A model generated the notes under the pieces. It was given only the letters and a program-made list of their open reading frames with translations. It had not been told where the DNA came from and ran no database searches. A program made the position numbers and the translations under genes. A DNA stretch of 64,000 nucleotides from Alterisphingorhabdus sp051668705 (GTDB lineage Bacteria; Pseudomonadota; Alphaproteobacteria; Sphingomonadales; Sphingomonadaceae). Shown piece by piece: positions 1 to 9,679 of the stretch (position 1 is its first letter; every line of letters begins with the position of its first letter). The stretch lies in NCBI RefSeq assembly GCF_051668705.1, contig NZ_CP196351.1, positions 1-64,000 on the forward strand, written 5' to 3'.

Positions 1-3000
1 TCATCTATCGGCCAAGAGGTTTTCCCCGAAACCAGCCTCGATACGATCGGTGTCACTGTCTCTTACCCCGGCGCAACACCCCAAGAGGTTGAAGAATCCA
101 TCGTCCAGAGGATTGAAGAAGCGGTCGAAGCGATTGAAGATGTCAAAGAGATTACGTCTACCGCATCCGAAGGATCAGGCTCGGTCAATATCGAGCTTGA
201 AGCCGGCACCGATTTGGCACGCGCCTTGGATGATGTGAAATCGGAAGTCGACCAGATCAATACCTTTCCCGTCGATGCAGAAGAACCCAATATCCGCGAA
301 CTGACAACCCGTCAGGTATTGATGAAAATCGCGCTTTATGGTGATGTCTCCGAACGCACACTCAAAGAATCCGCTTATGCGCTAGAAGACGCCATCTCCG
401 CTTTGCCAGATGTCAGCTATGTGGAAACAAGTGCTGTCCGTGATTATGAGATTTTTGCCGATATCTCGCAGGATCAGCTGCGCGCGCTTAATCTTTCGCT
501 CACTGATGTCTCCAATATTGTGACGTCAAGCAGCCTTGATAGCCCCGCCGGTTCGATCAATACAGATAGCGAGGAAGTGCGCATCCGTACGGTTGGGCAG
601 AATTATAACCAGCAGGATTTTGAAGATATTGTGCTGCTAACCACCGCGGAAGGCGCGATTTTGCGTCTGGGTGATGTGGCGACCATCAGAGACAGTTTTG
701 AAGATACCGATCTGATTGCAAAATTTGATGAAAAACCCGTGGCCTTTGTCGATGTCTATCGGACCAGCGATGAGCGCGTTCTTGATGTCTCGGCAGCGGT
801 CTTGGAATTGTTGGAAGACAAATATGATTTCCCGCCGGGCATTAGCTATGCGATCTGGGATGATGATTCCGAGCTACTTGATGACCGGCTTAGCTTGCTG
901 CTGAAAAATGCTGCTATCGGCCTGCTGCTCGTGCTGGTCGCGCTCACCTTGTTTCTTGATCTTAAACTGGCTTTTTGGACGGCAATTGGTATTGGCGCGA
1001 CATTTATCGGTGCCATCTTTCTGCTGCAATATGCTGGCTCCAGCATCAACATGTTCTCATTATTCGGCTTTATCCTTGCCTTGGGGCTGGTGGTTGATGA
1101 TGCGGTTGTCGTGGGGGAAAATGTCTATGCGGAGCGAGAGCGTGGACGCAGCGGTGTAGGCGCCGCCATTGCGGGTGCACAGCGGGTGAGAATCCCCGTT
1201 ATCTTTGCCGTTCTGACAACCATAACCGCCTTTTCGCCTCTATTGGTCGTGGGCGGGACAATTGGCAAAATCCTTGCGGATATTCCGCTGGTTGTCTTGT
1301 CGGTTCTGGCATTGTCTTTGGTGGAGGCATTGCTGGTGCTGCCCTATCACCTCTCCCATCTGCCAGCCGCAGGAACCGCCGCCAAAAACCGTGTCGCAGC
1401 ATTTTTTGAGCGAGTGCAGAAGACAGTTGATCAACGCTTTCAAAGCTTTGTTGAAGGACCACTTGACCGAGCGCTGACATTCACTGTGCATGCGCCAGCG
1501 ATCATATTGTCCGGCGCAGTTGCAGTGCTCATCCTTTTTGTCGCCATGCTGCCAGCCGGTATTATAAAATTCAGTTTCTTTCCTGATATTGAGGCTGATC
1601 TTGTCACCGCATCGCTTGAGCTACCCGCAGGCGCGACCATTGATCGCACAGCGGCTATCACCAAACGTATTGAAGATGCGGGCGAACGCGCCATCACAAA
1701 ATTGGTGGGCGAAAATGGCAATCGCGATCTCTTAGTGGAATCCACCTATACCACCATAGGGTTGCAGCAAGTAACCGGCGGGCCAGACGGACTGCGCGAG
1801 ACATTTCGCCCCAGCCTCTCCAACATCCAAATATCCCTGTCAAAATCCGAAGATCGCACAATTTCAGCCATCGCATTGGAAGAAGCCTGGCGCGAGGAGC
1901 TAGGCGAAGTCCCCGAAGCGCGCTCCCTCACTATTTCATCATCGCTATTGTCCATTGGCGAGCCAATCAATCTGCAGGTATCTCACCCCGATGATGCGAC
2001 GCTGGATGTGGTGCGCCAGCGGATTATGGGCGAATTGCAAAAGATCAATGGCGTTTTTGATGTTGAGAGCGATCAAGATGCCGGAATGCGCGAGATTGAG
2101 TTGCGCCTAAAGCCATCAGCGCGAACATTGGGAGTGACCTTGCAAGATGTCGCCGCGCAGGTGCGTGCTGCATTTTTTGGCGCCGAAGCGGTAAGGGTTC
2201 AGCGCGGACGCGAAGATGTGCGTGTATATGTGCGTCTGCCCGAAGAGGAACGCAATTCCATCGCCGATATTGAGCGTTTCCGCATTCGGGTTGCTGGCGG
2301 ATTTGCTTCGGTTTCCTCTGTCGCAGAAGCATCGTTCACCAACGCACCATCGCAAATCAAACGTGAAGATGGGCGGCGTGTCGTCACCATAACCACAGAT
2401 GTTGATGAAGATATTATCACAGCACAGGAAGCCAACGCTTTGGTTGCCGATCAGATAATGCCGCCCATTTTGGCGGACTATCCCGCGCTGCAATATGATT
2501 TTGGCGGGCAGCAAAAGGAGCAGCAAGACAGTTTTGGTGATCTAGGCGCAGCATTTGGCTTGGCTTTGATCGTCATTTATGGCCTGCTTGCCATCCCCTT
2601 CCGCTCTTATACCCAACCGCTCATTATTATGGCCGCCATACCTTTTGGTCTGGTTGGCGCATTATTTGGGCATTTGTTGCTGGGCATACCATTGGGTATT
2701 TTGTCCATATTTGGAATTGTCGCTCTTTCAGGCGTTATCATCAATGGCGCGCTGGTCCTGATCGACTTTCTCAACGAAAATTTACAGACCGGAATGGGGC
2801 CAGAGGATGCCGTGATTGATGCTGCCAAATCCCGTTTCCGACCTATTATGTTGACCGCAATCACTACTTTTTTGGGCGTTGCACCGATTACTTTCGAAAC
2901 CAGCATTCAAGCGCAATTCCTCATTCCTATGTCGGCCAGCCTTGGTTTCGGTGTCTTAATTGGTACGGCACTGCTCATGCTAGTGATACCGGCATTGGCA

Positions 3001-3081
3001 ATCGTGCATTTGCGCAGTTTGGAGATGATCCGCAGATGGAAAGAGAGTGATTCAACGCCTCAAAATACTGTGGCAATTTAG
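1..3081 (+). CDS. RND-family efflux transporter permease (5'-truncated by window edge)
   Basis: Inner-membrane proton-driven efflux pump subunit of the AcrB/MexB type, which would work with a periplasmic adaptor and an outer-membrane channel, neither of which lies in the window. The frame is open from base 1; 1026 residues are visible and about 35-40 N-terminal residues (first membrane helix) are missing. Visible: the porter-domain start (EVFPETSLDTIGVTVSYPGA), a first helix block near residues 300-470, the TM4 signature GLVVDDAVVVGEN near residue 362, and a second helix block near 850-1005. The two Asp residues needed for proton relay are present. The TM10 region reads IINGALVLIDF, so the Lys found in AcrB is replaced. 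Substrate cannot be told from sequence. Confidence 0.93.
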   Translation, partial: SSIGQEVFPETSLDTIGVTVSYPGATPQEVEESIVQRIEEAVEAIEDVKEITSTASEGSGSVNIELEAGTDLARALDDVKSEVDQINTFPVDAEEPNIRELTTRQVLMKIALYGDVSERTLKESAYALEDAISALPDVSYVETSAVRDYEIFADISQDQLRALNLSLTDVSNIVTSSSLDSPAGSINTDSEEVRIRTVGQNYNQQDFEDIVLLTTAEGAILRLGDVATIRDSFEDTDLIAKFDEKPVAFVDVYRTSDERVLDVSAAVLELLEDKYDFPPGISYAIWDDDSELLDDRLSLLLKNAAIGLLLVLVALTLFLDLKLAFWTAIGIGATFIGAIFLLQYAGSSINMFSLFGFILALGLVVDDAVVVGENVYAERERGRSGVGAAIAGAQRVRIPVIFAVLTTITAFSPLLVVGGTIGKILADIPLVVLSVLALSLVEALLVLPYHLSHLPAAGTAAKNRVAAFFERVQKTVDQRFQSFVEGPLDRALTFTVHAPAIILSGAVAVLILFVAMLPAGIIKFSFFPDIEADLVTASLELPAGATIDRTAAITKRIEDAGERAITKLVGENGNRDLLVESTYTTIGLQQVTGGPDGLRETFRPSLSNIQISLSKSEDRTISAIALEEAWREELGEVPEARSLTISSSLLSIGEPINLQVSHPDDATLDVVRQRIMGELQKINGVFDVESDQDAGMREIELRLKPSARTLGVTLQDVAAQVRAAFFGAEAVRVQRGREDVRVYVRLPEEERNSIADIERFRIRVAGGFASVSSVAEASFTNAPSQIKREDGRRVVTITTDVDEDIITAQEANALVADQIMPPILADYPALQYDFGGQQKEQQDSFGDLGAAFGLALIVIYGLLAIPFRSYTQPLIIMAAIPFGLVGALFGHLLLGIPLGILSIFGIVALSGVIINGALVLIDFLNENLQTGMGPEDAVIDAAKSRFRPIMLTAITTFLGVAPITFETSIQAQFLIPMSASLGFGVLIGTALLMLVIPALAIVHLRSLEMIRRWKESDSTPQNTVAI

Positions 3082-3107
3082 TCACATATTGCGCACCAAA
3101 AATGCGT

Positions 3108-3131
3108 AAAATGGTCGATTTGCGCCATTTT
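3108..3131 (+). terminator. weak hairpin after the RND gene
   Basis: AAAATGG and CCATTTT pair across a 10-nt loop, 27 bases after the RND stop codon. The following bases (gttacatgc) lack a U run, so it may be a weak or Rho-assisted terminator. Confidence 0.3.
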
Positions 3132-3303
3132 GTTACATGCTCACGGTTCACAAACCCAATTTACCCCTTATAACCAGCCCTTCATTTTGAAAGCCGTATT
3201 CGCATGGGGACAAGTTTCTGCGGCTTTGCAATGGGTTCGATAGGCTTAACGCTGGTCGGGTGTATTTTTCCCTATACTTCTTAATTAGACCCACGAGGTT
3301 ATT

Positions 3304-5955
3304 TTGAAATATTTTAAAACGGGCGCATCGCTTGCGGTTATCGCAGCTATGGGCTGTGCATCGGCACAAGCTCAAGAAACACAAAATCAACAGCCACAGG
3401 CAGAAGAACAAGATCAGCAAAGAGGGGTTCAGGAAATTGTCGTCACTGCAACAAAACGCAGTGCGGACTTGCAAGATGTTCCTGTTGCGGTTCAGGCATT
3501 GGGTGAAGAAACTCTCGATCAGCTGAACGTGACGGTTTTTGACGATTATCTGCAACAATTGCCAGGTGTTACCGCTGGCGGCGGTGGCCCCGGCCAAAGC
3601 ACCATCTATATTCGCGGTCTGGCTTCGACCACACCTAACCTAACCACGGCTGGCGTTGCTGGTCTGGCGCCCAATGTGGCGCTTTATCTTGATGAGCAAC
3701 CTGTCTCTCAACCAGGTCGTAACCTTGACGTTTACGCAGCTGACCTTGAGCGTGTAGAGGTTCTCTCCGGTCCACAAGGCACATTATTTGGTGCCAGTTC
3801 ACAAGCCGGTACGGTGCGTTTGATCACCAACAAGCCAGTGCTTGGCGAATTTCAGGCAAAAGTCAAAGCGGGCGTTGCCTTCACAAAGAGCGGCACTATC
3901 AGCAACAATTTCGAAGCCACTTTGAACGTGCCCATTGGCGATCGCTTTGCTGTTCGGGCCGTTGGTTATTATGATAATCAGGGCGGCTATATCGACAATG
4001 TCGCCGGCACACGCAGCACGATCGAAAGTGCGCGCTTCCGTCCCGAAGGTACGGTGAGAGAGAATGGCGTACCGGTAAATGCCGCGCGTGCAGGTCTTCA
4101 GGCTGGAGCGGATCTCAGTAACGTCAATTTCCTGCTGGCAGATAACAGCAATCTGATTGAGGAAAATTTCAACGACACCCAATATCTGGGGTTTCGTATC
4201 AGCGGCAAATATGAATTTTCCGACAGCTGGAACCTGACAGTCGCACATGCGCGGCAGGGTCTGGATTCAGACGGTGTGTTTTTCACTGACCCATCATTGG
4301 GTGATCTGGAAATTCAGCGTTTTGAAGAAGATGAAATTGAAGATGATTTCAGCAATACCAGCTGGACATTGGAAGGCCGTATCGGCGCATTGGAGATTGT
4401 CTATACCGGCGCATATACAGAGCGTGAAACATCACAGCGTGTAGATTATTCTGACTATCTGTTTGTTGGCCAATATCTGCCTTATTATATTTGCGATGGC
4501 TCAGTTTCCTATCCCGGTGCTGGCGGCCCTTCAGGAACATGTCAGGCACCAAATCTGTTCGTAAATTCGCTTACAGAAACAGAGGTGCAAACACATGAAC
4601 TTCGCTTCAGTACCCCTGATGATTATTGGGTCAAAGTCACTGCCGGCGCTTTTTATAGCGATCTTGAGCTGACCGAGCGTAACGACTTCACCTATCCGGG
4701 CAGCACAGCCATCGACCTGTTCGGCGGCTCTTTCCCGCCCAACTTTGCCCAGCCTAACGCTTTCGCAACAGACCGCACCGCATTTCCCGCTGGCGTGATC
4801 TTCCGCAACGATGTGCGCCGGACCGATGAACAATTCGGTATATTTGGTGAAGCAACATTTGATGTGTCGGATCAGTTCGCCATTACTTTGGGCGCCCGCT
4901 ATTTCGATGTTGAAGTTGACCTTGAGGGCAGCGCGAACAGCTCTTTCTGTAATTCCAGCGGCGTCGATGAAAATGCCTTTGGCACGAACATCAGCGACCT
5001 GTTCGACGGCGATGGCAGCTTTACCTTTATTGGCAGCTGTACAGATGCATTGCGGCAAACCTTTACCGCAGGGCAATCCATTGCAGATATTGAAGCCGCT
5101 GGCCTGTCCAACGCACAAGCTCAGCAAGTTTTCAATTCGCTTGCTGCGCCTGACACAGCGTCAACCGATGGCTTTATCTTTAAAATCAACGCGACATGGA
5201 CGCCAACTGATGATCTGCTATTTTACGCAACCTATTCAGAAGGTTTCCGCCCTGGCCTGTTAAACCGCCCAGGCGGCGCAACAAGCCCCACCGGTTTTGT
5301 CGTGCCTTTCGCGCTTGATACCGATGATGTGCAAAATTATGAAATTGGCTGGAAAACCTCATTATTTGATAATCAGGTCCGGTTTAACGGCAATGCATTT
5401 TTTGTTGATATTCAAAGGCTGCAAACCACCATTTTTGACACCAGCATCACCAATTTGTTCTTCTCGGACAATGCGGCCGACGCGGAAATTTTTGGTGTTG
5501 AAGGCGATATCACCATAGCGCCTTATGCCGTTGATGGGTTGACCGTCTCTGCCGGTTTCTCTTTCCTTGATACCGAGGTGACCGAAGTACTGACACCAAC
5601 AGGCGATGTGCTTGTTGGTTCTACCCTTGCCTTTGCACCCAGCTTCCAAGGCAATATACGCGCACGTTATGAGTGGAATGTTTTTGGTGATTGGACTGGC
5701 CATGTCCAGCCGCAGCTAACGCACTCTGCTTCTGTTGCGACGGATATTATTCAGATCAACCGTCTGACACTTGATAGCTGGACAACCGTTGGTTTTGCCG
5801 CAGGTATTACCAATGATAGCTGGTCGCTCGAACTCTTTGGTGAAAACCTGTTCGACGAACGCGCCCAGATCAGCGCCAATTTTGTCAATGACCGGTCACG
5901 GATCACTGTCAACCGTCCTCTCACGGTCGGGCTGAGAGCATCTTTCAGATACTAA
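3304..5955 (+). CDS. TonB-dependent receptor
   Basis: Outer-membrane active-transport receptor of 883 residues, powered by TonB/ExbBD. The signal peptide ends at about residue 23 (SAQA|QE). A TonB-box-like stretch (QEIVVTAT, near residues 43-50) is followed by a plug domain (to about 170, with RVEVLSGPQGTLFGA) and a long beta barrel ending in an aromatic residue (LRASFRY). The start is TTG at 3304, chosen because GAGG lies 5 bases upstream and the signal peptide begins there. A terminator follows, and then a TPR-sulfotransferase gene and a BCCT carrier on the same strand. Ligand unknown; the family imports iron chelates, vitamins, glycans and many other compounds in sphingomonads. Confidence 0.95.
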   Translation: MKYFKTGASLAVIAAMGCASAQAQETQNQQPQAEEQDQQRGVQEIVVTATKRSADLQDVPVAVQALGEETLDQLNVTVFDDYLQQLPGVTAGGGGPGQSTIYIRGLASTTPNLTTAGVAGLAPNVALYLDEQPVSQPGRNLDVYAADLERVEVLSGPQGTLFGASSQAGTVRLITNKPVLGEFQAKVKAGVAFTKSGTISNNFEATLNVPIGDRFAVRAVGYYDNQGGYIDNVAGTRSTIESARFRPEGTVRENGVPVNAARAGLQAGADLSNVNFLLADNSNLIEENFNDTQYLGFRISGKYEFSDSWNLTVAHARQGLDSDGVFFTDPSLGDLEIQRFEEDEIEDDFSNTSWTLEGRIGALEIVYTGAYTERETSQRVDYSDYLFVGQYLPYYICDGSVSYPGAGGPSGTCQAPNLFVNSLTETEVQTHELRFSTPDDYWVKVTAGAFYSDLELTERNDFTYPGSTAIDLFGGSFPPNFAQPNAFATDRTAFPAGVIFRNDVRRTDEQFGIFGEATFDVSDQFAITLGARYFDVEVDLEGSANSSFCNSSGVDENAFGTNISDLFDGDGSFTFIGSCTDALRQTFTAGQSIADIEAAGLSNAQAQQVFNSLAAPDTASTDGFIFKINATWTPTDDLLFYATYSEGFRPGLLNRPGGATSPTGFVVPFALDTDDVQNYEIGWKTSLFDNQVRFNGNAFFVDIQRLQTTIFDTSITNLFFSDNAADAEIFGVEGDITIAPYAVDGLTVSAGFSFLDTEVTEVLTPTGDVLVGSTLAFAPSFQGNIRARYEWNVFGDWTGHVQPQLTHSASVATDIIQINRLTLDSWTTVGFAAGITNDSWSLELFGENLFDERAQISANFVNDRSRITVNRPLTVGLRASFRY

Positions 5956-5973
5956 GCCAGCAACATAATGACG

Positions 5974-6006
5974 AAAGGGGGCTTCATTACTGATCACCCC
6001 CCTTTT
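5974..6006 (+). terminator. Rho-independent terminator after TonB receptor
   Basis: The stem AAAGGGGG / CCCCCCTTT with a loop of about 15 nt is followed by a short T run (ttttct), 18 bases after the receptor stop codon. It separates the receptor from the sulfotransferase gene that starts at 6045. Confidence 0.7.
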
Positions 6007-6044
6007 CTAGACAGCAATCCCTTAATCGCTCATGATCCACACAG

Positions 6045-8042
6045 ATGTCTGACCCCCAACAAATCGATCAAAGCTGGATGCAATCCGTCCAGTCGCTCAT
6101 GTATAATGGGCAGTTTGAGCGGGCGTTGCATGATGTTGGCAATGTGCTGAAAGCTGATCCCGATAATATTGACGGGCTATATATAAAGGCGGTTTGCGAA
6201 CGGTATCTTGGGCATAATCAGGTTGCACTGACCAGTATAGAACGCCTTAAAGGCCTGTCTCCCGATTTTGGGCGCGCTCATCAGGAAGAAGGCCATATCC
6301 ACCGTGCGCTTGGCAATTTGGATGCGGCCCTGATTGCGTATAAACGGGCATGTCAATGCAACCCTGTCTTACAGGCCAGTTGGAAGGCACAGGCCGATAT
6401 TCTGCAAAGCCGCGGCGAGAATATTGCAGCGTCAGAAATGCGCGGGCAGGAACAGCGCGTATCGGCACTTCCCAAAGAACTGGTCGCGGTGTCACACCTG
6501 CTTTATGAAGGCAAGCTGGTCAAAGCCGAAGCAGCCTGCCGGCATTTCCTGCAAAAGCACCCGCATCATGTGGAAGCGATGCGTTTGCTGGCTGATGTTG
6601 GTGGCCGGCTCGGTGTATTGGAAGATAGCGACTTTCTTCTGGAAAGCGCGCTGGAGTTTGAGCCTGACAATACTCAGGTGCGCATTGATTATATACAGGT
6701 TCTGCGCAAACGGCAGAAATTTGCCGAAGCGCTGAATGAAAGCCGAAAACTCTATGAGCGTGATACGGCCAACCCCGTTTTTCAATCGCTCTATGCCATA
6801 GAGTTGATGCAAACTGGCGAATATGAAAATGCCCTTGCACTGTTTGATGACGTGCTTGCCCGTCTTCCGAATGACCCCATCACCCTCACTTCTCGTGGTC
6901 ATGCGCTGAAAACCTATGGCCGTCATGATGACGCCGTACAGTCCTATCAAAAAGCGATTCATTCAGATGCCGGACATGGTGACGCTTATTATGGCTTGGC
7001 AAATCTGAAAACCTATCAATTTGGCGATGATGAGATCGCTGCGATGCAGGCGCAATTGTCCAGCGGCCAATTAAGCTATCAAAATCGTATCCATATGTGC
7101 TTTGCATTGGGCAAGGCTTATGAAGATCGCAAAGATTATGATCAGTCATTCGGCTATTATGACAATGGCAATCTGCTAAAGCGTCAACAATCGCGATATG
7201 ATGCCGACAAGATGACGGCCGAGCTGGACGCACAAATTGCCGCTTGCACTCCGGAGCTGTTCGCTAGCCAGAGCAACAAAGGCCATATGGCGCAGGACCC
7301 GATTTTCATCCTCGGATTGCCGCGCGCTGGCTCAACATTGCTGGAACAGATATTGGCATCGCACAGTCAGGTTGATGGTACGCTGGAGTTGCCGAATATA
7401 TTGTCGCTTGCACACAGGCTGCGCCGTAAAAAGCGTGCTGGTAATATTTCACTCTATCCAGATAATCTGCACGAATTATCGGCGCAGCAACTGGCAGAAA
7501 TGGGTGAGAATTTTATCGAGACAACCCGCATCCATCGGCAAGGTGCGCCGTTTTTCATTGATAAGATGCCCAATAATTTTCGGCATATCGGGCTCATCAA
7601 GCTAATCCTGCCCAATGCCAAGATTATTGATGCCCGCCGCGAACCCATGGCCTGTTGCTTCTCCGGCTTTAAGCAGCTCTTTGCCGAGGGTCAGGAGTTT
7701 ACCTATGGCCTTAAAGAAATCGGCCAATATTATCGTGATTATGTGCGGCTGATGGATCATTGGGATAGCGTCCTGCCCGGTGCAATTTTGCGCGTGCAAC
7801 ATGAAGATGTTCTGGACGACCTTGAGGGTCAGGTAAAGCGCATGCTGGACTATCTCGGTCTGCCTTTTGAACAGGCATGTATAGATTTTCACAAAACAAA
7901 ACGGGCGGTCAGAACCGCCAGTTCCGAACAGGTTCGCCAACCTATTAGCAAGGCAAGCGTCGATCTCTGGCGTCATTATGAAGACCATTTGCAGCCGCTC
8001 AAAAATACGCTGGGAACAAAAATATTGGAGCCACAAGCGTGA
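6045..8042 (+). CDS. TPR-repeat sulfotransferase family protein
   Basis: A protein of 665 residues that fuses an N-terminal TPR superhelix (repeated helical pairs over about residues 10-350) to a C-terminal PAPS-dependent sulfotransferase domain. The 5'-phosphosulfate loop is visible as FILGLPRAGSTLLEQI near residue 421. A second segment (IIDARREPMACCFSGFKQLF, near 525-545) fits the 3'-phosphate-binding region. The acceptor is unknown; the TPRs suggest a protein or peptide partner (inference). No signal peptide, so cytoplasmic. It overlaps the next gene by 4 bases (GTGA), so translation with the BCCT carrier is probably coupled. This domain pairing is recurrent next to TonB receptors in sphingomonads. 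Confidence 0.9.
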   Translation: MSDPQQIDQSWMQSVQSLMYNGQFERALHDVGNVLKADPDNIDGLYIKAVCERYLGHNQVALTSIERLKGLSPDFGRAHQEEGHIHRALGNLDAALIAYKRACQCNPVLQASWKAQADILQSRGENIAASEMRGQEQRVSALPKELVAVSHLLYEGKLVKAEAACRHFLQKHPHHVEAMRLLADVGGRLGVLEDSDFLLESALEFEPDNTQVRIDYIQVLRKRQKFAEALNESRKLYERDTANPVFQSLYAIELMQTGEYENALALFDDVLARLPNDPITLTSRGHALKTYGRHDDAVQSYQKAIHSDAGHGDAYYGLANLKTYQFGDDEIAAMQAQLSSGQLSYQNRIHMCFALGKAYEDRKDYDQSFGYYDNGNLLKRQQSRYDADKMTAELDAQIAACTPELFASQSNKGHMAQDPIFILGLPRAGSTLLEQILASHSQVDGTLELPNILSLAHRLRRKKRAGNISLYPDNLHELSAQQLAEMGENFIETTRIHRQGAPFFIDKMPNNFRHIGLIKLILPNAKIIDARREPMACCFSGFKQLFAEGQEFTYGLKEIGQYYRDYVRLMDHWDSVLPGAILRVQHEDVLDDLEGQVKRMLDYLGLPFEQACIDFHKTKRAVRTASSEQVRQPISKASVDLWRHYEDHLQPLKNTLGTKILEPQA

Positions 8043-9661
8043 GCAATCAAGGCATAGAAGAATCCGTCAGCATCAATAGCGAATATGAATGCGATTATGA
8101 GGCGGGGCAGGATAATGTGAACCCGTTCGGGCTGGAAATGCACAATCCAGTCTTTTTCATCAGCGCCCTGTTGATCTTTTTGTTCGTTATCTCGACTCTG
8201 GCCTTTCCCGACATCTCGAAAGTCTGGTTCGAAGCGATCAAGGCCTGGACGCTGCAATATTTTGACTGGTTCTTTGTCATTGCCACCAATGTGGTTCTGC
8301 TCTTTTGCATTGGTGTGTTGGCATCGCCTCTGGGCAAAATCAGGCTGGGCGGACAAGACGCCAAACCGGAGTTCAGTACGATCAGCTGGATCGCCATGCT
8401 GTTTTCCGCTGGTATCGGCATTGGTATGGTCTTTTACGGCTCGGCTGAGCCCATGGCCTATTATACAGATTGGGGCGGCACGCCGCTCAATGTCGAACCG
8501 CGCACGCCCGAAGCGCAAAGATTGGCACTGGGCGCAACCATCTTTCACTGGGGCCTTACACCATGGGCCGTTTACGCGCTTATCGGCCTTGCTCTGGCCT
8601 TTTTTGCCTTCAACAAAGGTTTGCCGCTGACGATACGATCAGCTTTTTACCCCCTATTGGGCGAGCGCGTATGGGGCTGGCCAGGTCATATCATCGACAT
8701 ATTGGCGGTGATCGCAACATTGTTCGGATTGGCCACATCGCTAGGCCTTGGCGCGCAACAGGCAGCAACCGGTCTGTCTTTTCTCTTCGATATTGAGGCG
8801 AGCCTGACATCACAATTGCTCTTAATTGCCGGTATTTCCGGACTGGCCATTATATCCGTGGTCCGCGGCATGGATGGCGGCGTTAAATTGCTCAGCAACA
8901 TCAATATGGTGCTGGCGGCCTTATTATTAGCCTTTGTCTTTGTGACGGGCCCCACAGCAGAGATTATCTCCGGCTTTGGGACGGCTTTGGTCAGCTATGC
9001 CGAATATGCGGTACCACTGAGCAATTGGGTCGGACGGGACGATACAGAATGGTATCATGGCTGGACCATATTCTATTGGGCATGGTGGGTAAGCTGGTCA
9101 CCCTTTGTTGGCATGTTTATCGCGCGTATCTCACGCGGTCGCACAATCAGACAGTTTCTAAGTGTTGTCCTGATTGTCCCCGTTATCGTTGCCACCATCT
9201 GGTTCACCACCTTTGGCGTTACCGCGATGGAACAGATTAATAATGGCATTGGTGAATTGCCCGGAGGTATCACACAGGCGCCTTTGGTCCTGTTCCAGAT
9301 GCTGGAAAATCTGCCCATGACGGACATCATATCGTCATTAGCGATTATCCTGCTGATCGTCTTTTTCGTGACATCATCAGATTCCGGATCATTGGTTATT
9401 GATGCCATTACGGCCGGTGGTCGCACTGATGCTCCTGTTTCACAGCGGATTTTCTGGGCAATTTTACAGGGACTGGTCGCCGCTGCATTATTGGTCGGCG
9501 GCGGTGCCGGTGCTTTGGGTGCTGTACAAGCTGGCACAATTGCCAGCGGGTTGCCATTCACCTTCGTGCTGCTGGTTTGTTGCTACAGCCTTTTCAAAGG
9601 ACTGGTTTCAGAGCATCGCGCCTTAGCAAGTTTCGAGATAAAGGCCGAAGCAACCAGCTAG
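8039..9661 (+). CDS. BCCT family (betaine/carnitine/choline) transporter
   Basis: Sodium- or proton-coupled importer of trimethylammonium or sulfonium compounds such as betaine, choline or DMSP, in the inner membrane. 540 residues with 12 predicted helices. Family marks are GIGMVFYGSAEPM in the TM3 region and the Trp-rich TM8 segment (FYWAWWVSWSPFVGMFIARI). The GTG start overlaps the sulfotransferase stop by 4 bases. The N-terminal tail is acidic (about 40 residues before the first helix), and the C-terminal tail is short, without the long osmosensing tail of BetP. Substrate not decided by sequence. Confidence 0.92.
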   Translation: MSNQGIEESVSINSEYECDYEAGQDNVNPFGLEMHNPVFFISALLIFLFVISTLAFPDISKVWFEAIKAWTLQYFDWFFVIATNVVLLFCIGVLASPLGKIRLGGQDAKPEFSTISWIAMLFSAGIGIGMVFYGSAEPMAYYTDWGGTPLNVEPRTPEAQRLALGATIFHWGLTPWAVYALIGLALAFFAFNKGLPLTIRSAFYPLLGERVWGWPGHIIDILAVIATLFGLATSLGLGAQQAATGLSFLFDIEASLTSQLLLIAGISGLAIISVVRGMDGGVKLLSNINMVLAALLLAFVFVTGPTAEIISGFGTALVSYAEYAVPLSNWVGRDDTEWYHGWTIFYWAWWVSWSPFVGMFIARISRGRTIRQFLSVVLIVPVIVATIWFTTFGVTAMEQINNGIGELPGGITQAPLVLFQMLENLPMTDIISSLAIILLIVFFVTSSDSGSLVIDAITAGGRTDAPVSQRIFWAILQGLVAAALLVGGGAGALGAVQAGTIASGLPFTFVLLVCCYSLFKGLVSEHRALASFEIKAEATS

Positions 9662-9679
9662 TCCCCATGGGTCTGGCTC

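Noticed and set aside
4531..5127. Minus-strand frame of 198 codons inside the TonB receptor
   Set aside because: Overlaps the conserved barrel of the receptor and shows no recognisable domain.
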